Notes under the pieces: model-generated
The model's database searches: none
Told to the model about the DNA's origin: nothing
Seen by the model: only the letters and a program-made list of their open reading frames with translations
Part shown: positions 39,776 to 46,565 of the stretch, piece after piece
How positions within the stretch are numbered: position 1 is the stretch's first letter
Layout of the letters: every line of letters begins with the position of its first letter
DNA from: an uncultured Gilliamella sp.
GTDB taxonomy: Bacteria; Pseudomonadota; Gammaproteobacteria; Enterobacterales; Enterobacteriaceae
Assembly (NCBI GenBank): GCA_945291235.1
Contig: CALYQY010000003.1
Location: 1 to 46,565 of the forward strand
DNA: 46,565 bases
Direction of reading: 5' to 3'
Made by a program: the position numbers and the translations under genes

Positions 39776-41119
39776 TTACTCATCACCCGATTTTAAAGAA
39801 ACAACAAATCTGGCACCACCCAGCGGGCTGGTGACGACAAAGGCTTTACCACCATGAAATTCTGCCATTAATTTTACATAAGCTAACCCAAGACCATATC
39901 CACCCGTTGAACGAGTTCGACTGGTATCGAGTCTGGCAAATGGCATAAAGATTTTTTCACGGGCATCAAATGGGATCCCGGCACCGTCGTCATCAATTTC
40001 AAAAATGACTCTATTTTCTTGTTTAGATATATTTAATACCGCTTTATGCGCTGCATACTTAAACGCATTGAGTAATAAATTTTTAACAATCGTTTCAACA
40101 AGGTTTATATCAACGCTAGCCCGTGCATCTTGGCAATTACAGACTAATTCAAAACCTTGCGGTTTAAATAATTCTAGCGACTGGCAAATCTTTTCGCCTA
40201 ACTGTTTTAACGAGACAGTTGTATAATTTAATTCGATATTATTTTGATGCATCTTAAAGTAACTTAAGCTGGCATTAATCAGCGTTTCAAGTTCATTAAT
40301 ATCATCACTTATCCCTTTTTGAAGCTGTCGCTTTTCCTGCTCATTATCACTTTCTTCAAGCATACTTAATTCAAAACGCATTCGTGCCAAAGGTGTTCTT
40401 AGCTCATGCGCCATAGCATGAGAAATGGTTTGATTGGTACTCACTAAATGTTCGATATGGGTTCCCATGTTATTGAGAACATTGGCGAGTGGTTTAAACA
40501 ACCAGCCTTTAACATTATGAGTTCTAGCCTTTAAGTTACCTTGTCCGAGTTGCTCAGCGGTTTGTCTAATATGGACTAAATCTTTCCACACTGCGCTAAA
40601 AGCAAAATAGATTAAAATAAAAAAGACAATTGCGCTAAACAGCGCCCAAATAATAAGAAAGACACTTAATGACATGGTATTTGATTCTAAAATATCACGC
40701 ATTAAAATTGGCCCCAATTGGAGTATATTGCCATTATTGAGGTCCATATACACCACCTCTTTGTCGCCATCATAAGCAAAATCGAGTTGCTCTAATTCTT
40801 TTTTTATCGAATGAGGTAATGGCGTTTTGGCCGATAACACTTTTATTGGATAACCAAAATAGGGCTGTAATTCGTTTACCACTTCTTGCAGAGTTTTATC
40901 TTTGTTTTCATCAATTTGTTTGCGAATCAAGTTAACGGTACCACGCTGTGATTCACGAAACACAACATGGTCATCGGGCATATCAGTTAATGATGAAGGC
41001 AATGAGTCGAAAACTAATAATGCACCATAGGCAATGATACATTGTAATGAAAGTAAGATAATAAGATAAAATACGATACGACGATTGAAAAATAGCGGTT
41101 TAGCTAATAGTTGTCTCAA
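39776..41119 (-). CDS. RstB-like sensor histidine kinase
   Basis: Inner-membrane histidine kinase of 447 residues. There are two membrane segments (about 15-37 and 150-176) around a 110-residue periplasmic sensor, then HAMP (about 177-230), HisKA with H-box A-H-E-L-R-T-P (His238), and HATPase_c with N-box N-L-L-L-N-A-F-K-Y-A, G1 D-D-D-G-A-G-I-P and G2 S-T-G-G-Y-G-L-G-L-A. The catalytic half resembles E. coli RstB (R-L-D-T-S-R-T-R-S-T-G-G; L-G-G-A-R-F at the end); the sensor domain is too divergent to name a signal. It overlaps the regulator gene by four bases (ATGA). Confidence 0.85.
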   Translation of the reverse strand: MRQLLAKPLFFNRRIVFYLIILLSLQCIIAYGALLVFDSLPSSLTDMPDDHVVFRESQRGTVNLIRKQIDENKDKTLQEVVNELQPYFGYPIKVLSAKTPLPHSIKKELEQLDFAYDGDKEVVYMDLNNGNILQLGPILMRDILESNTMSLSVFLIIWALFSAIVFFILIYFAFSAVWKDLVHIRQTAEQLGQGNLKARTHNVKGWLFKPLANVLNNMGTHIEHLVSTNQTISHAMAHELRTPLARMRFELSMLEESDNEQEKRQLQKGISDDINELETLINASLSYFKMHQNNIELNYTTVSLKQLGEKICQSLELFKPQGFELVCNCQDARASVDINLVETIVKNLLLNAFKYAAHKAVLNISKQENRVIFEIDDDGAGIPFDAREKIFMPFARLDTSRTRSTGGYGLGLAYVKLMAEFHGGKAFVVTSPLGGARFVVSLKSGDE

Positions 41120-41844
41120 TGATTATCTCCCTCTCGCATAAATAAATAACCTTTACCCCGAACAGTTTTGATTCGTGACGGGTTATCCGGATCATCAAGC
41201 AGTTTGCGACGTAATCTTGAAATACGTGCATCAATCGATCGGTCACTACCATCAAAATCGATTCCTCTGACTTGCGAAAAAATATCATCGCGCGACAAGA
41301 TTTTGCCGGCATTGCTGGCTAATAACCAAAGTAGATCAAATTCTGCTGTAGTCAGATCGATCTCTTGATTATCGAGTAGTACTTTGCGATTTTCACCGTC
41401 AATAATCAGATTATCAAAGATTATGGATTTATTGTTTAATGTGATAACTTGATCTTTTGCGCTCTCTTTATCAGATTCAATTTGTTTGCGACGCAGTAAT
41501 GCTCGAATACGAGCCAGCAGTAATCTTGGCTCAATCGGTTTTGCCAGATAATCATCAGCACCTAACTCTAAACCGACAATTTCATCGATATTATCTTCGC
41601 TAGCTGTCATGATCAAAATATAATTGGTAAACCATGTTCGTATATCTCGGCAGATATCAAAGCCAGACTTTTCGGGTAACATCACATCTAAAATGACCAA
41701 GTCGGGATTGATTTCCTGGATTTTTTCTTCAGCACCTTTACCACTATTATGCCAATCAACAAGATACCCTTGTCGAATTAGATAAACTTGAATTAAATTG
41801 GCTAGCTTTTCGTCATCTTCGATGATTAATATATGTTCACTCAT
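41116..41844 (-). CDS. RstA-like OmpR-family response regulator
   Basis: A 242-residue response regulator. The receiver domain (about 3-118) has the acidic pair E-D-D, phosphoacceptor Asp53 in I-L-D-V-M-L-P, T-A-S and the Lys in D-D-Y-L-A-K-P. The C-terminal winged helix (about 140-238) ends R-I-K-T-V-R-G-K-G-Y-L-F. It is closest, as I recall, to E. coli RstA (T-A-E-F-D-L-L-W; S-R-L-R-R-K-L-L-D-D). First gene of the two-component operon; the upstream region has a periodic direct repeat that fits autoregulation. Confidence 0.87.
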   Translation of the reverse strand: MSEHILIIEDDEKLANLIQVYLIRQGYLVDWHNSGKGAEEKIQEINPDLVILDVMLPEKSGFDICRDIRTWFTNYILIMTASEDNIDEIVGLELGADDYLAKPIEPRLLLARIRALLRRKQIESDKESAKDQVITLNNKSIIFDNLIIDGENRKVLLDNQEIDLTTAEFDLLWLLASNAGKILSRDDIFSQVRGIDFDGSDRSIDARISRLRRKLLDDPDNPSRIKTVRGKGYLFMREGDNH

Positions 41845-41885
41845 TAGTCTTTCTCATTACCGTAGCTTGTACTTAGAGAGACTCT

Positions 41886-41938
41886 ATTATACAGGCAATT
41901 TTCTGCTCGTTACAAAATATATACAAAGAGGCTACAAA
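41886..41938 (-). promoter_or_regulatory. rstA-like promoter with three 11-bp-spaced direct repeats
   Basis: On the plus strand TACAAA occurs at 41911-41916, 41922-41927 and 41933-41938, exactly 11 bases apart. On the minus strand (TTTGTA) these lie at and upstream of a promoter with -10 TATAAT (41891-41886) and -35-like TGTAAC (41914-41909), spacer 17. OmpR/PhoB-family regulators bind head-to-tail repeats with about 11-bp spacing overlapping the -35. This is a candidate site for the adjacent response regulator, between it and the divergent HAD gene. Confidence 0.55.
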
Positions 41939-42003
41939 GTTTAATGCAACTCTATGAGAAAATTTGCGCCAATATATTTAAATAGGCTATTTTTATTTTA
42001 AAC

Positions 42004-42732
42004 ATGAATAATTTTTCATCAATTGCAAATCATCTTTTTTCTCCAGCTTATGCACAACATCGAACTCCGATTGTATTGTGTGATTTCGATGGCACAATCA
42101 GTGTTAAAGATGTCACTGATACTTTGCTAAGCCATTTTGGTCAAGATGGCTGTGATGAACTTGAAGAACTATGGGTTAGTGGCAAAATTGGTTCACAAGA
42201 GTGTATGAGTAAACAGATCGCACTAATGGATGCCAGTTTAGAAGAGCTTAACGAAGTTTTATCGCAAATTGAAATTGATCCGGCGTTTAAATCCTTTGTT
42301 GATTATACCGAAAAAAATAACATTCCGGTGCATATTGTCAGTGACGGCTTAGATTATGCAATCGAATTTGTGTTAAAACGCCACGGTATTGAGAATTTAC
42401 CGATTTTTGCCAATAAATTATTGCATGATAATGAGCGAAGCTGGCGTTTAGAATTTCCTTATGCAAATAAGGACTGTATCAAACAAAGTGGTAATTGCAA
42501 ATGTAATCATGTCAAAAAACAGCAATATTTTCCACAAATTCTGTATGTTGGCGACGGAACATCTGACTATTGTGTGTCTCATCATGTGGATTTAGTTTTT
42601 GCCAAAGACAAACTTATTCAATATTGTAAAAACAATAACATTGAGCACTGTGCTATTAAAAGTTTTGCTGATGTAACTGAAGCGTTAAAACAGTCTCAGC
42701 AAGCGCTTATCCCAGTTATGATGGTAAAATGA
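42004..42732 (+). CDS. HAD-IB family phosphatase (MtnX/PSP-like)
   Basis: A 242-residue HAD phosphohydrolase. Motif I is V-L-C-D-F-D-G-T-I (nucleophile Asp27, acid Asp29), motif II V-S-D-G-L-D, and motif III/IV Y-V-G-D-G-T-S-D, the phosphoserine phosphatase/MtnX pattern. A G-N-C-K-C-N-H segment (about 163-169) before motif III is a small Cys cluster. No methionine-salvage genes are nearby, so MtnX activity should not be assumed. It is followed after 13 bases by the hydrolase gene, starting a four-gene plus-strand set with two small transporters. Confidence 0.83.
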   Translation: MNNFSSIANHLFSPAYAQHRTPIVLCDFDGTISVKDVTDTLLSHFGQDGCDELEELWVSGKIGSQECMSKQIALMDASLEELNEVLSQIEIDPAFKSFVDYTEKNNIPVHIVSDGLDYAIEFVLKRHGIENLPIFANKLLHDNERSWRLEFPYANKDCIKQSGNCKCNHVKKQQYFPQILYVGDGTSDYCVSHHVDLVFAKDKLIQYCKNNNIEHCAIKSFADVTEALKQSQQALIPVMMVK

Positions 42733-42745
42733 TACAGGAACAATA

Positions 42746-43579
42746 ATGAGTACAATTGAAGATTTATCTTATTTTTTACCAGGCAATAAAAATGGCGTGC
42801 TTTTAATTCATGGATTAACCGGCACACCTAATGAGATGCGAATATTAGCTAATGGTTTACATAAAGCAGGATTCACAGTTTATGCTGTTCAATTAGCTGG
42901 CCACTGTGGTACCGAAGAAGATCTTTGTAAAACAACATGGCAAGATTGGTATAAAAGCGTGCAAGATGGCGCAGATTATTTGGCTCAACACGTAGATAAC
43001 CTATTTGTAGCAGGATTATCCATGGGCGCACTGCTGGCACTTAAACTTGCCGCTGATAGACCAAACCAAATTAAAGGTGTTGGCGTGTTGGCTCCAACAT
43101 TTTATTATGACGGTTGGAGTATGCCTTTTTGGGCAAAAAAATTCTTCTTTTTATTGGTCTATTTAAAAAAACTTGGCCTCTTTCAAAAAGTCTCTTTTAT
43201 CGAAAAACCACCTTACGGTCTGAAAGATGAAAGAATTCGTGCGGTAGTTTCAGAAAGTATGCTAAGTGGTGATGCGGCATCAGCAGGACTTGCAGGCAAT
43301 CCTTTTCCGGCATTAGCAGAAATGCAATTATTAGCTAAAAATGTACGTCAAGCACTGCCTAAAGTTACATCACCTTGTTTGATTATGCACTCAGGCAATG
43401 ATGATATTGCCAATATTGATACTAATGCCAGATTGGTTGAAAAAAAGGTATCGGGATTCACAAAATTAGTTGTACTCAATGATAGTTATCACTTAATTAC
43501 TATCGATAGTCAGCGCCGTGAAGTTATCAAAGAATGTGCTTCATTTTTCAATGAAATTGCGCAAGGAACAACAGCATAA
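42746..43579 (+). CDS. Alpha/beta hydrolase (Est30-like carboxylesterase/thioesterase)
   Basis: A 277-residue alpha/beta-fold hydrolase. The oxyanion segment is L-L-I-H-G-L-T-G-T-P, the nucleophile elbow G-L-S-M-G-A (Ser near 93), the acid in M-H-S-G-N-D-D, and the His in D-S-Y-H-L-I-T-I-D. It resembles Geobacillus Est30-type carboxylesterases. AGGA precedes the ATG at 42746. Its TAA overlaps the next ATG by one base (TAATG), so the following transporter gene is coupled. In this context it may cleave or transfer an acyl group; the substrate is unknown. Confidence 0.85.
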   Translation: MSTIEDLSYFLPGNKNGVLLIHGLTGTPNEMRILANGLHKAGFTVYAVQLAGHCGTEEDLCKTTWQDWYKSVQDGADYLAQHVDNLFVAGLSMGALLALKLAADRPNQIKGVGVLAPTFYYDGWSMPFWAKKFFFLLVYLKKLGLFQKVSFIEKPPYGLKDERIRAVVSESMLSGDAASAGLAGNPFPALAEMQLLAKNVRQALPKVTSPCLIMHSGNDDIANIDTNARLVEKKVSGFTKLVVLNDSYHLITIDSQRREVIKECASFFNEIAQGTTA

Positions 43580-43935
43580 TGACACCTTTAGTTATCTTCC
43601 TTTGGGTCAGCAATATCTGTTTTGATACTTTGGGGCAAGTTGCCTTTAAATATGCAGCGATATCGCCAAACAATCGAGATGGTTGGTATTATTGGATTGA
43701 TTTGGCTAAAAATCATTGGATTTGGATCGGTATCGTCTCGTATGTTGCAGAATTTTTATTGTGGCTAGCATTTTTGACCTTAGTGCCATTATCACAAGGT
43801 GTACTGCTTGCCTCGTTTAATATTATTACCATAATGTTAGTCGGTCGAGTGCTGTTTAAAGAATTACTCACGTTTTATCGCATCATTGGTATGTTACTAA
43901 TCACAGCCGGTGTGATCTTTGTTGGGATGTCTTAA
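43579..43935 (+). CDS. SMR/EamA-type small membrane transporter, first subunit
   Basis: A 118-residue protein with four hydrophobic segments, of the SMR/EamA-half type (ArnE/ArnF- or MdtI/MdtJ-like). Features are T-L-G-Q-V-A-F-K-Y in TM1, P-L-S-Q-G-V-L-L-A-S-F-N in TM3, and the last segment R-I-I-G-M-L-L-I-T-A-G-V-I-F-V-G. There is no Glu in TM1 at the position of the EmrE-type drug pump, so polycation drug export is not indicated. One base separates it from a second such gene, which suggests a heterodimer. Confidence 0.8.
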   Translation: MTPLVIFLWVSNICFDTLGQVAFKYAAISPNNRDGWYYWIDLAKNHWIWIGIVSYVAEFLLWLAFLTLVPLSQGVLLASFNIITIMLVGRVLFKELLTFYRIIGMLLITAGVIFVGMS

Positions 43936-43936
43936 T

Positions 43937-44338
43937 ATGGCTAGATTCTATTTGATTGGTTTTACCGTCCTTCTATTTTTTGACACTATTGCGCAATGTA
44001 GCTTTAAATTAACAGCTATCCACGCTCAACCATTGGCAATGAGTATTGAATGGTTAGTAAGAGTATTTACCAACCCATGGATATATATATCCATTGCCGG
44101 GTATGTACTAACGTTTTTCACTTGGATGACGTTATTAAAAAAGGCGCCGGTAGGACCAGCTTTTGCCGCCTCTCATTTTGAAGTCGTTACGGTAATGATT
44201 GCGTCGATTTGGTTGTTTAATGAACAAATCACTTTATATAAATTGATTGGCACCATACTGATTATTTCGGGAATTTTATTTTTAGCCCTAGCTGAAAGTC
44301 AGATAGCTAAGCAAAATAAAGATAACCATGCACACTAA
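43937..44338 (+). CDS. SMR/EamA-type small membrane transporter, second subunit
   Basis: A 133-residue four-segment membrane protein paralogous to the preceding one (D-T-I-A-Q-C-S-F-K-L-T in TM1; G-P-A-F-A-A-S-H-F-E in TM3; L-I-G-T-I-L-I-I-S-G-I-L-F-L-A). I used the ATG at 43937, one base after the previous stop. An in-frame TTG at 43919 is unlikely. Paired half-transporters of this type usually work as heterodimers (ArnEF, MdtIJ). The substrate is probably the product of this locus. Confidence 0.8.
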   Translation: MARFYLIGFTVLLFFDTIAQCSFKLTAIHAQPLAMSIEWLVRVFTNPWIYISIAGYVLTFFTWMTLLKKAPVGPAFAASHFEVVTVMIASIWLFNEQITLYKLIGTILIISGILFLALAESQIAKQNKDNHAH

Positions 44339-44364
44339 ATTCAAATCTTAAAGATAATAATGTC

Positions 44365-44389
44365 GGCGGCATACCATCACAATGCCGCC
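44365..44389. terminator. Terminator between convergent operons
   Basis: GGCGGCAT (44365-44372) pairs with ATGCCGCC (44382-44389), followed on the plus strand by ACTTATTTGTT. It lies between the end of the second transporter gene and the end of the arginase-like gene, and could serve both. Confidence 0.6.
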
Positions 44390-44416
44390 ACTTATTTGTT
44401 GCTGTTACCTTACTAT

Positions 44417-45286
44417 TTAAGCTAATGCATTTAATAGCGTTAAATTAAGCTGATGCTGCTCTTGCTGCCAATCGTTTAATTTATCCGGAGAGATGGCGGG
44501 TTGTTTATCTAATGAACTAAGCAAACGTTTAAACCAATTAGCCGGTTGCCAAATTGACAGTTCACCGGTAATGTCACTGCCGATAATACGCTGCTTAATT
44601 GATGATATTGTATCAAGCAAATGATAGGTTTGTAGTTGTCCTTGATCCCAATTGGTATGAATGACTTTCTCACTTAGCGCATCTTTATCAATGGATAGAT
44701 AGATCGGCTCAGCACTGTGATACTGTTCAGATAAGAAACCGGCAATCAGATCATCAGGCGTGTCAAAATGACGAAAGGCATGGCCCAAACCAATTTTTTT
44801 AGCCCATTTAACATTGACATCCAAACTCCAATAAGTCAGTTTTTTGTGAAAAAGTGGTTTCCATCTATTTTCCCAAAAATGAGATAGACCGATATCATTA
44901 GAGGTGATGCCTAAGACATGAACATGGCTAACAAAGGGTAAGCTAGCAACATAGCTAACCCATGAACCACAATGAATACCGAACAAATAACGCATATTAT
45001 CCGGATGATTATCAAAAATGACGACTTGAATCGGATTGTCGGCGGAATATTGCTCAGCTAAACGCTCAATGAGTAACAGTGAAATATGATGATAATCACC
45101 ACTTCCCAGCAAAACTGTTCCATAATGTGCTGGTAAAAGTTGTTGAAGTTGTGCATCAAATTTTCGAAAAGCCTTCTTTGAACAACCAAATCGAATAGTG
45201 TCTTGCCATTTTGTCACATCAATAGTCGTTGCAGGCGTTATTTCACCCACACTCTGATCGAAGTCAAGTATAACAGGACATGTCAT
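44417..45286 (-). CDS. Arginase-family hydrolase
   Basis: A 289-residue protein of the arginase/agmatinase/histone-deacetylase-like ureohydrolase fold. Candidate binuclear Mn ligands are present: His in G-S-G-D-Y-H-H, D-x-H-x-D in I-F-D-N-H-P-D-N, and S-I-D-K-D in Y-L-S-I-D-K-D-A-L. The classic D-A-H-x-D and S-x-D-x-D-x-x-D-P forms are altered, so its substrate need not be arginine or agmatine. AAGGAG precedes the ATG at 45286, which overlaps the upstream TGA (ATGA). Third gene of an aminotransferase/GNAT/hydrolase operon. Confidence 0.82.
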   Translation of the reverse strand: MTCPVILDFDQSVGEITPATTIDVTKWQDTIRFGCSKKAFRKFDAQLQQLLPAHYGTVLLGSGDYHHISLLLIERLAEQYSADNPIQVVIFDNHPDNMRYLFGIHCGSWVSYVASLPFVSHVHVLGITSNDIGLSHFWENRWKPLFHKKLTYWSLDVNVKWAKKIGLGHAFRHFDTPDDLIAGFLSEQYHSAEPIYLSIDKDALSEKVIHTNWDQGQLQTYHLLDTISSIKQRIIGSDITGELSIWQPANWFKRLLSSLDKQPAISPDKLNDWQQEQHQLNLTLLNALA

Positions 45287-46332
45287 GCTACTTTCTCCTT
45301 GTCACTTTCAAAGTGACCAATCAGTTTACTTAATATGAATCTTAATAATGGGTTACGGATATAAACTAAATGCTTAGTTAGCGTAAAATTAGCGCCTAAT
45401 GATGCTTTCACTTCAGGATCAGTCCAACCGGCAATATAGTGGCTAAACCCTTGTTCAAGAGCGTACTGTAGGTTGACAAACCAACTAACAAAATAGAGAT
45501 TTAGTTCTCTAGCTTGTGGATACACCATACCAATATACTTATCGACCAGCATATTATTGACAACAAAACAGATATTATATCCAATTAATTCATTATTATG
45601 ATGATAAGTAAAAATACGTGCTTGTGCTGATTTACTTTGTAATAATTGAATAAAAAACGGTTTGGTTAATTGATCAAAATGAATTTCACTTTGTTCATAG
45701 ACATTCAGATAAAGTTGATAATATTTATCTAAAATGGCTTGATCAAAAAAACAGTCATCTCCGCTATTTAAAACATTAATCTCTAGTTTTTCCCGTGATT
45801 TTAATTTACGTCTAAAATTTTTACGACGACTGTAAGAAAAACGCGAGAAAACCTCATCGATATTATCAAAATCAATAGCAAGCCAAGCCAAAGCCTGCCC
45901 TTCAACTTCAATAAATCCTAAATTTTTTAAAGCAGAAATAAGCGCCGTTGAATATTGATTATCTTGTTCACTAAGTAAAGGAGAATCTATTGGTAGATCT
46001 TTAACAATAACAAACGGATATTGTTTGGTATAAGCTTTTTTTATATCATCTGCCAGCTGTTTTGCCGTAACTTTGTTAGTCAGTAATCCATATTCAGAAA
46101 CTGTTGTTCCAACAAAACAGGTTTTCGGTTGTAACCAATGCTGCCATTTTTTGTAGAAAGGTAATTTTTGTACTTTATGTTTAAAATCATCATCAGCAGT
46201 CGTCAACAAATCAAACTTAGCACTAAACATCGGCACGTCATCTTGATTTATCCATGCCGAAAAATCCTTTGGCGGATGCAATAAAAAATTTTCGACAATT
46301 TCGTTAGGTTCTAGCTGATTGATATATTTCAT
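45283..46332 (-). CDS. GNAT/FemAB-like acyltransferase
   Basis: A 349-residue protein. The C-terminal two thirds (about 160-330) resembles the Acetyltransf_6/FemAB-like GNAT fold, with F-S-Y-S-R-R-K-N-F-R-R-K-L-K-S-R (the basic pre-core segment), F-T-Y-H-H-N-N-E-L-I-G-Y-N and Y-I-G-M-V-Y-P-Q-A. The N-terminal third is not recognised. Such proteins use acyl-CoA, or aminoacyl-tRNA for true Fem enzymes, to acylate an amine; which applies here is unknown. It has no signal or membrane segment. The ATG at 46332 lacks a Shine-Dalgarno. It overlaps the arginase-like gene by four bases. Confidence 0.72.
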   Translation of the reverse strand: MKYINQLEPNEIVENFLLHPPKDFSAWINQDDVPMFSAKFDLLTTADDDFKHKVQKLPFYKKWQHWLQPKTCFVGTTVSEYGLLTNKVTAKQLADDIKKAYTKQYPFVIVKDLPIDSPLLSEQDNQYSTALISALKNLGFIEVEGQALAWLAIDFDNIDEVFSRFSYSRRKNFRRKLKSREKLEINVLNSGDDCFFDQAILDKYYQLYLNVYEQSEIHFDQLTKPFFIQLLQSKSAQARIFTYHHNNELIGYNICFVVNNMLVDKYIGMVYPQARELNLYFVSWFVNLQYALEQGFSHYIAGWTDPEVKASLGANFTLTKHLVYIRNPLLRFILSKLIGHFESDKEKVA

Positions 46333-46361
46333 ATTTTTTAATGATTGGTGTAAATTGTGTT

Positions 46362-46383
46362 CCCGCCAACGAATGTTGACGGG
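46362..46383 (-). other. Intercistronic hairpin between aminotransferase and GNAT genes
   Basis: On the minus strand CCCGTCAAC and GTTGGCGGG form a 9-bp stem (one G-U pair) with loop ATTC, in the 69-base gap. No U-tract follows, so it is more likely an RNA-stabilising or processing element than a terminator. Confidence 0.4.
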
Positions 46384-46401
46384 ATGATCAGAATTTAATA
46401 A

Positions 46402-46565
46402 TTAAAGTTCTTTTTTCGCTCGTGTAATTAATTGATCAAGTAATTCGATACCTTGATCAATCTCTTGACGGGTAATATGTAGAGACGGTGCAAAAGTGAT
46501 GACGTTTTTATAATAACCACCAATATCAAGCACTAAGCCCATTTTGTTACCTTTCCAATCAAGAT
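46402..46565 (-). CDS. Class III aminotransferase, C-terminal part (partial)
   Basis: The last 53 codons of a gene that begins beyond the right edge (stop TAA at 46404-46402). The reading M-G-L-V-L-D-I-G-G-Y-Y-K-N-V-I-T-F-A-P-S and then L-H-I-T-R-Q-E-I-D-Q-G-I is the typical C-terminal end of PLP-dependent class III (acetylornithine/omega-amino acid/diaminobutyrate type) aminotransferases. The PLP-Lys and substrate-binding regions lie outside the window, so the substrate cannot be judged. It is upstream in the same direction as the GNAT and arginase-like genes. Confidence 0.7.
   Translation of the reverse strand, partial: LDWKGNKMGLVLDIGGYYKNVITFAPSLHITRQEIDQGIELLDQLITRAKKEL

Noticed and set aside
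42004..42732. Calling the HAD phosphatase mtnX
   Set aside because: The fold matches, but no methionine salvage genes (mtnA, mtnB, mtnD, mtnW) are present in the window.
30401..44372. GCCGACA/TGTCGGC shared by three terminator stems (30.4, 37.6 and 44.4 kb), considered as a DNA-uptake-like word because tfoX is present
   Set aside because: The same 7-mer also occurs inside coding sequence (purL, arginase-like gene), and about five copies in 46 kb is near chance expectation.

Overview
The window is chromosomal DNA from an AT-rich gammaproteobacterium. Most proteins align, from memory, closely with their Escherichia coli counterparts (PfkA, FieF, MurA, CbrA, NrdD, Rho, RhlB, GlnB, AroB, AroF, PurL), and E. 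coli neighbourhoods such as fieF-pfkA and rhlB/trxA-rho are kept. NadE, however, is the long glutamine-dependent type, and the flanking gene order differs from Enterobacteriaceae. I think an Orbaceae member (Gilliamella/Frischella/Orbus type) is the best guess, but that is inference; I ran no comparison. Nearly all of the window is housekeeping. There is no phage, insertion sequence, CRISPR array or tRNA that I can see.

Layout. At the extreme left is the promoter of an rRNA operon reading leftwards off the window. Then come a minus-strand run of an acyltransferase, a small GNAT protein, pfkA, fieF, yajL and murA; a plus-strand run of yjiX-like, yjiA, cbrA and can; and a minus-strand run of nrdG/nrdD (with two NrdR boxes), gnd, rho and trxA. 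rhlB diverges from trxA. A competence regulator (tfoX/sxy) and an orphan periplasmic protein follow, then nadE-glnB (minus), aroB (plus), and a redox cluster at 22.5-29.0 kb. aroF follows with three TyrR boxes, then purL, a large DUF2339 membrane protein, glnS, an RstAB-like two-component system and, at the right end, two convergent operons.

The redox cluster is the most interesting part. A small FMN reductase-like protein, a large three-domain flavoprotein (FMN_red, FMN_bind, FAD_binding_2) and an OFA-family carboxylate transporter form an overlapping operon. A divergent LysR regulator and an ApbE flavin transferase lacking a signal peptide lie next to it. Together they look like a cytoplasmic NAD(P)H-dependent 2-enoate reductase with its own substrate/product exchanger and maturation enzyme. 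The reductase keeps the catalytic Arg and His motifs of fumarate reductases but lacks the His of the Q-x-H-P substrate motif, so a substrate other than fumarate is likely.

At the right end, a HAD phosphatase, an alpha/beta hydrolase and two SMR/EamA-type small transporters (plus strand) converge on an arginase-family hydrolase, a GNAT/FemAB-like acyltransferase and the 3' end of a class III aminotransferase (minus strand). I read this as a possible uncharacterised pathway for making and exporting a small amine. Regulatory sites seen directly include the rrn P1-type promoter, NrdR boxes, TyrR boxes, a three-copy 11-bp-periodic direct repeat over the rstA-like promoter, and about ten intrinsic terminators.
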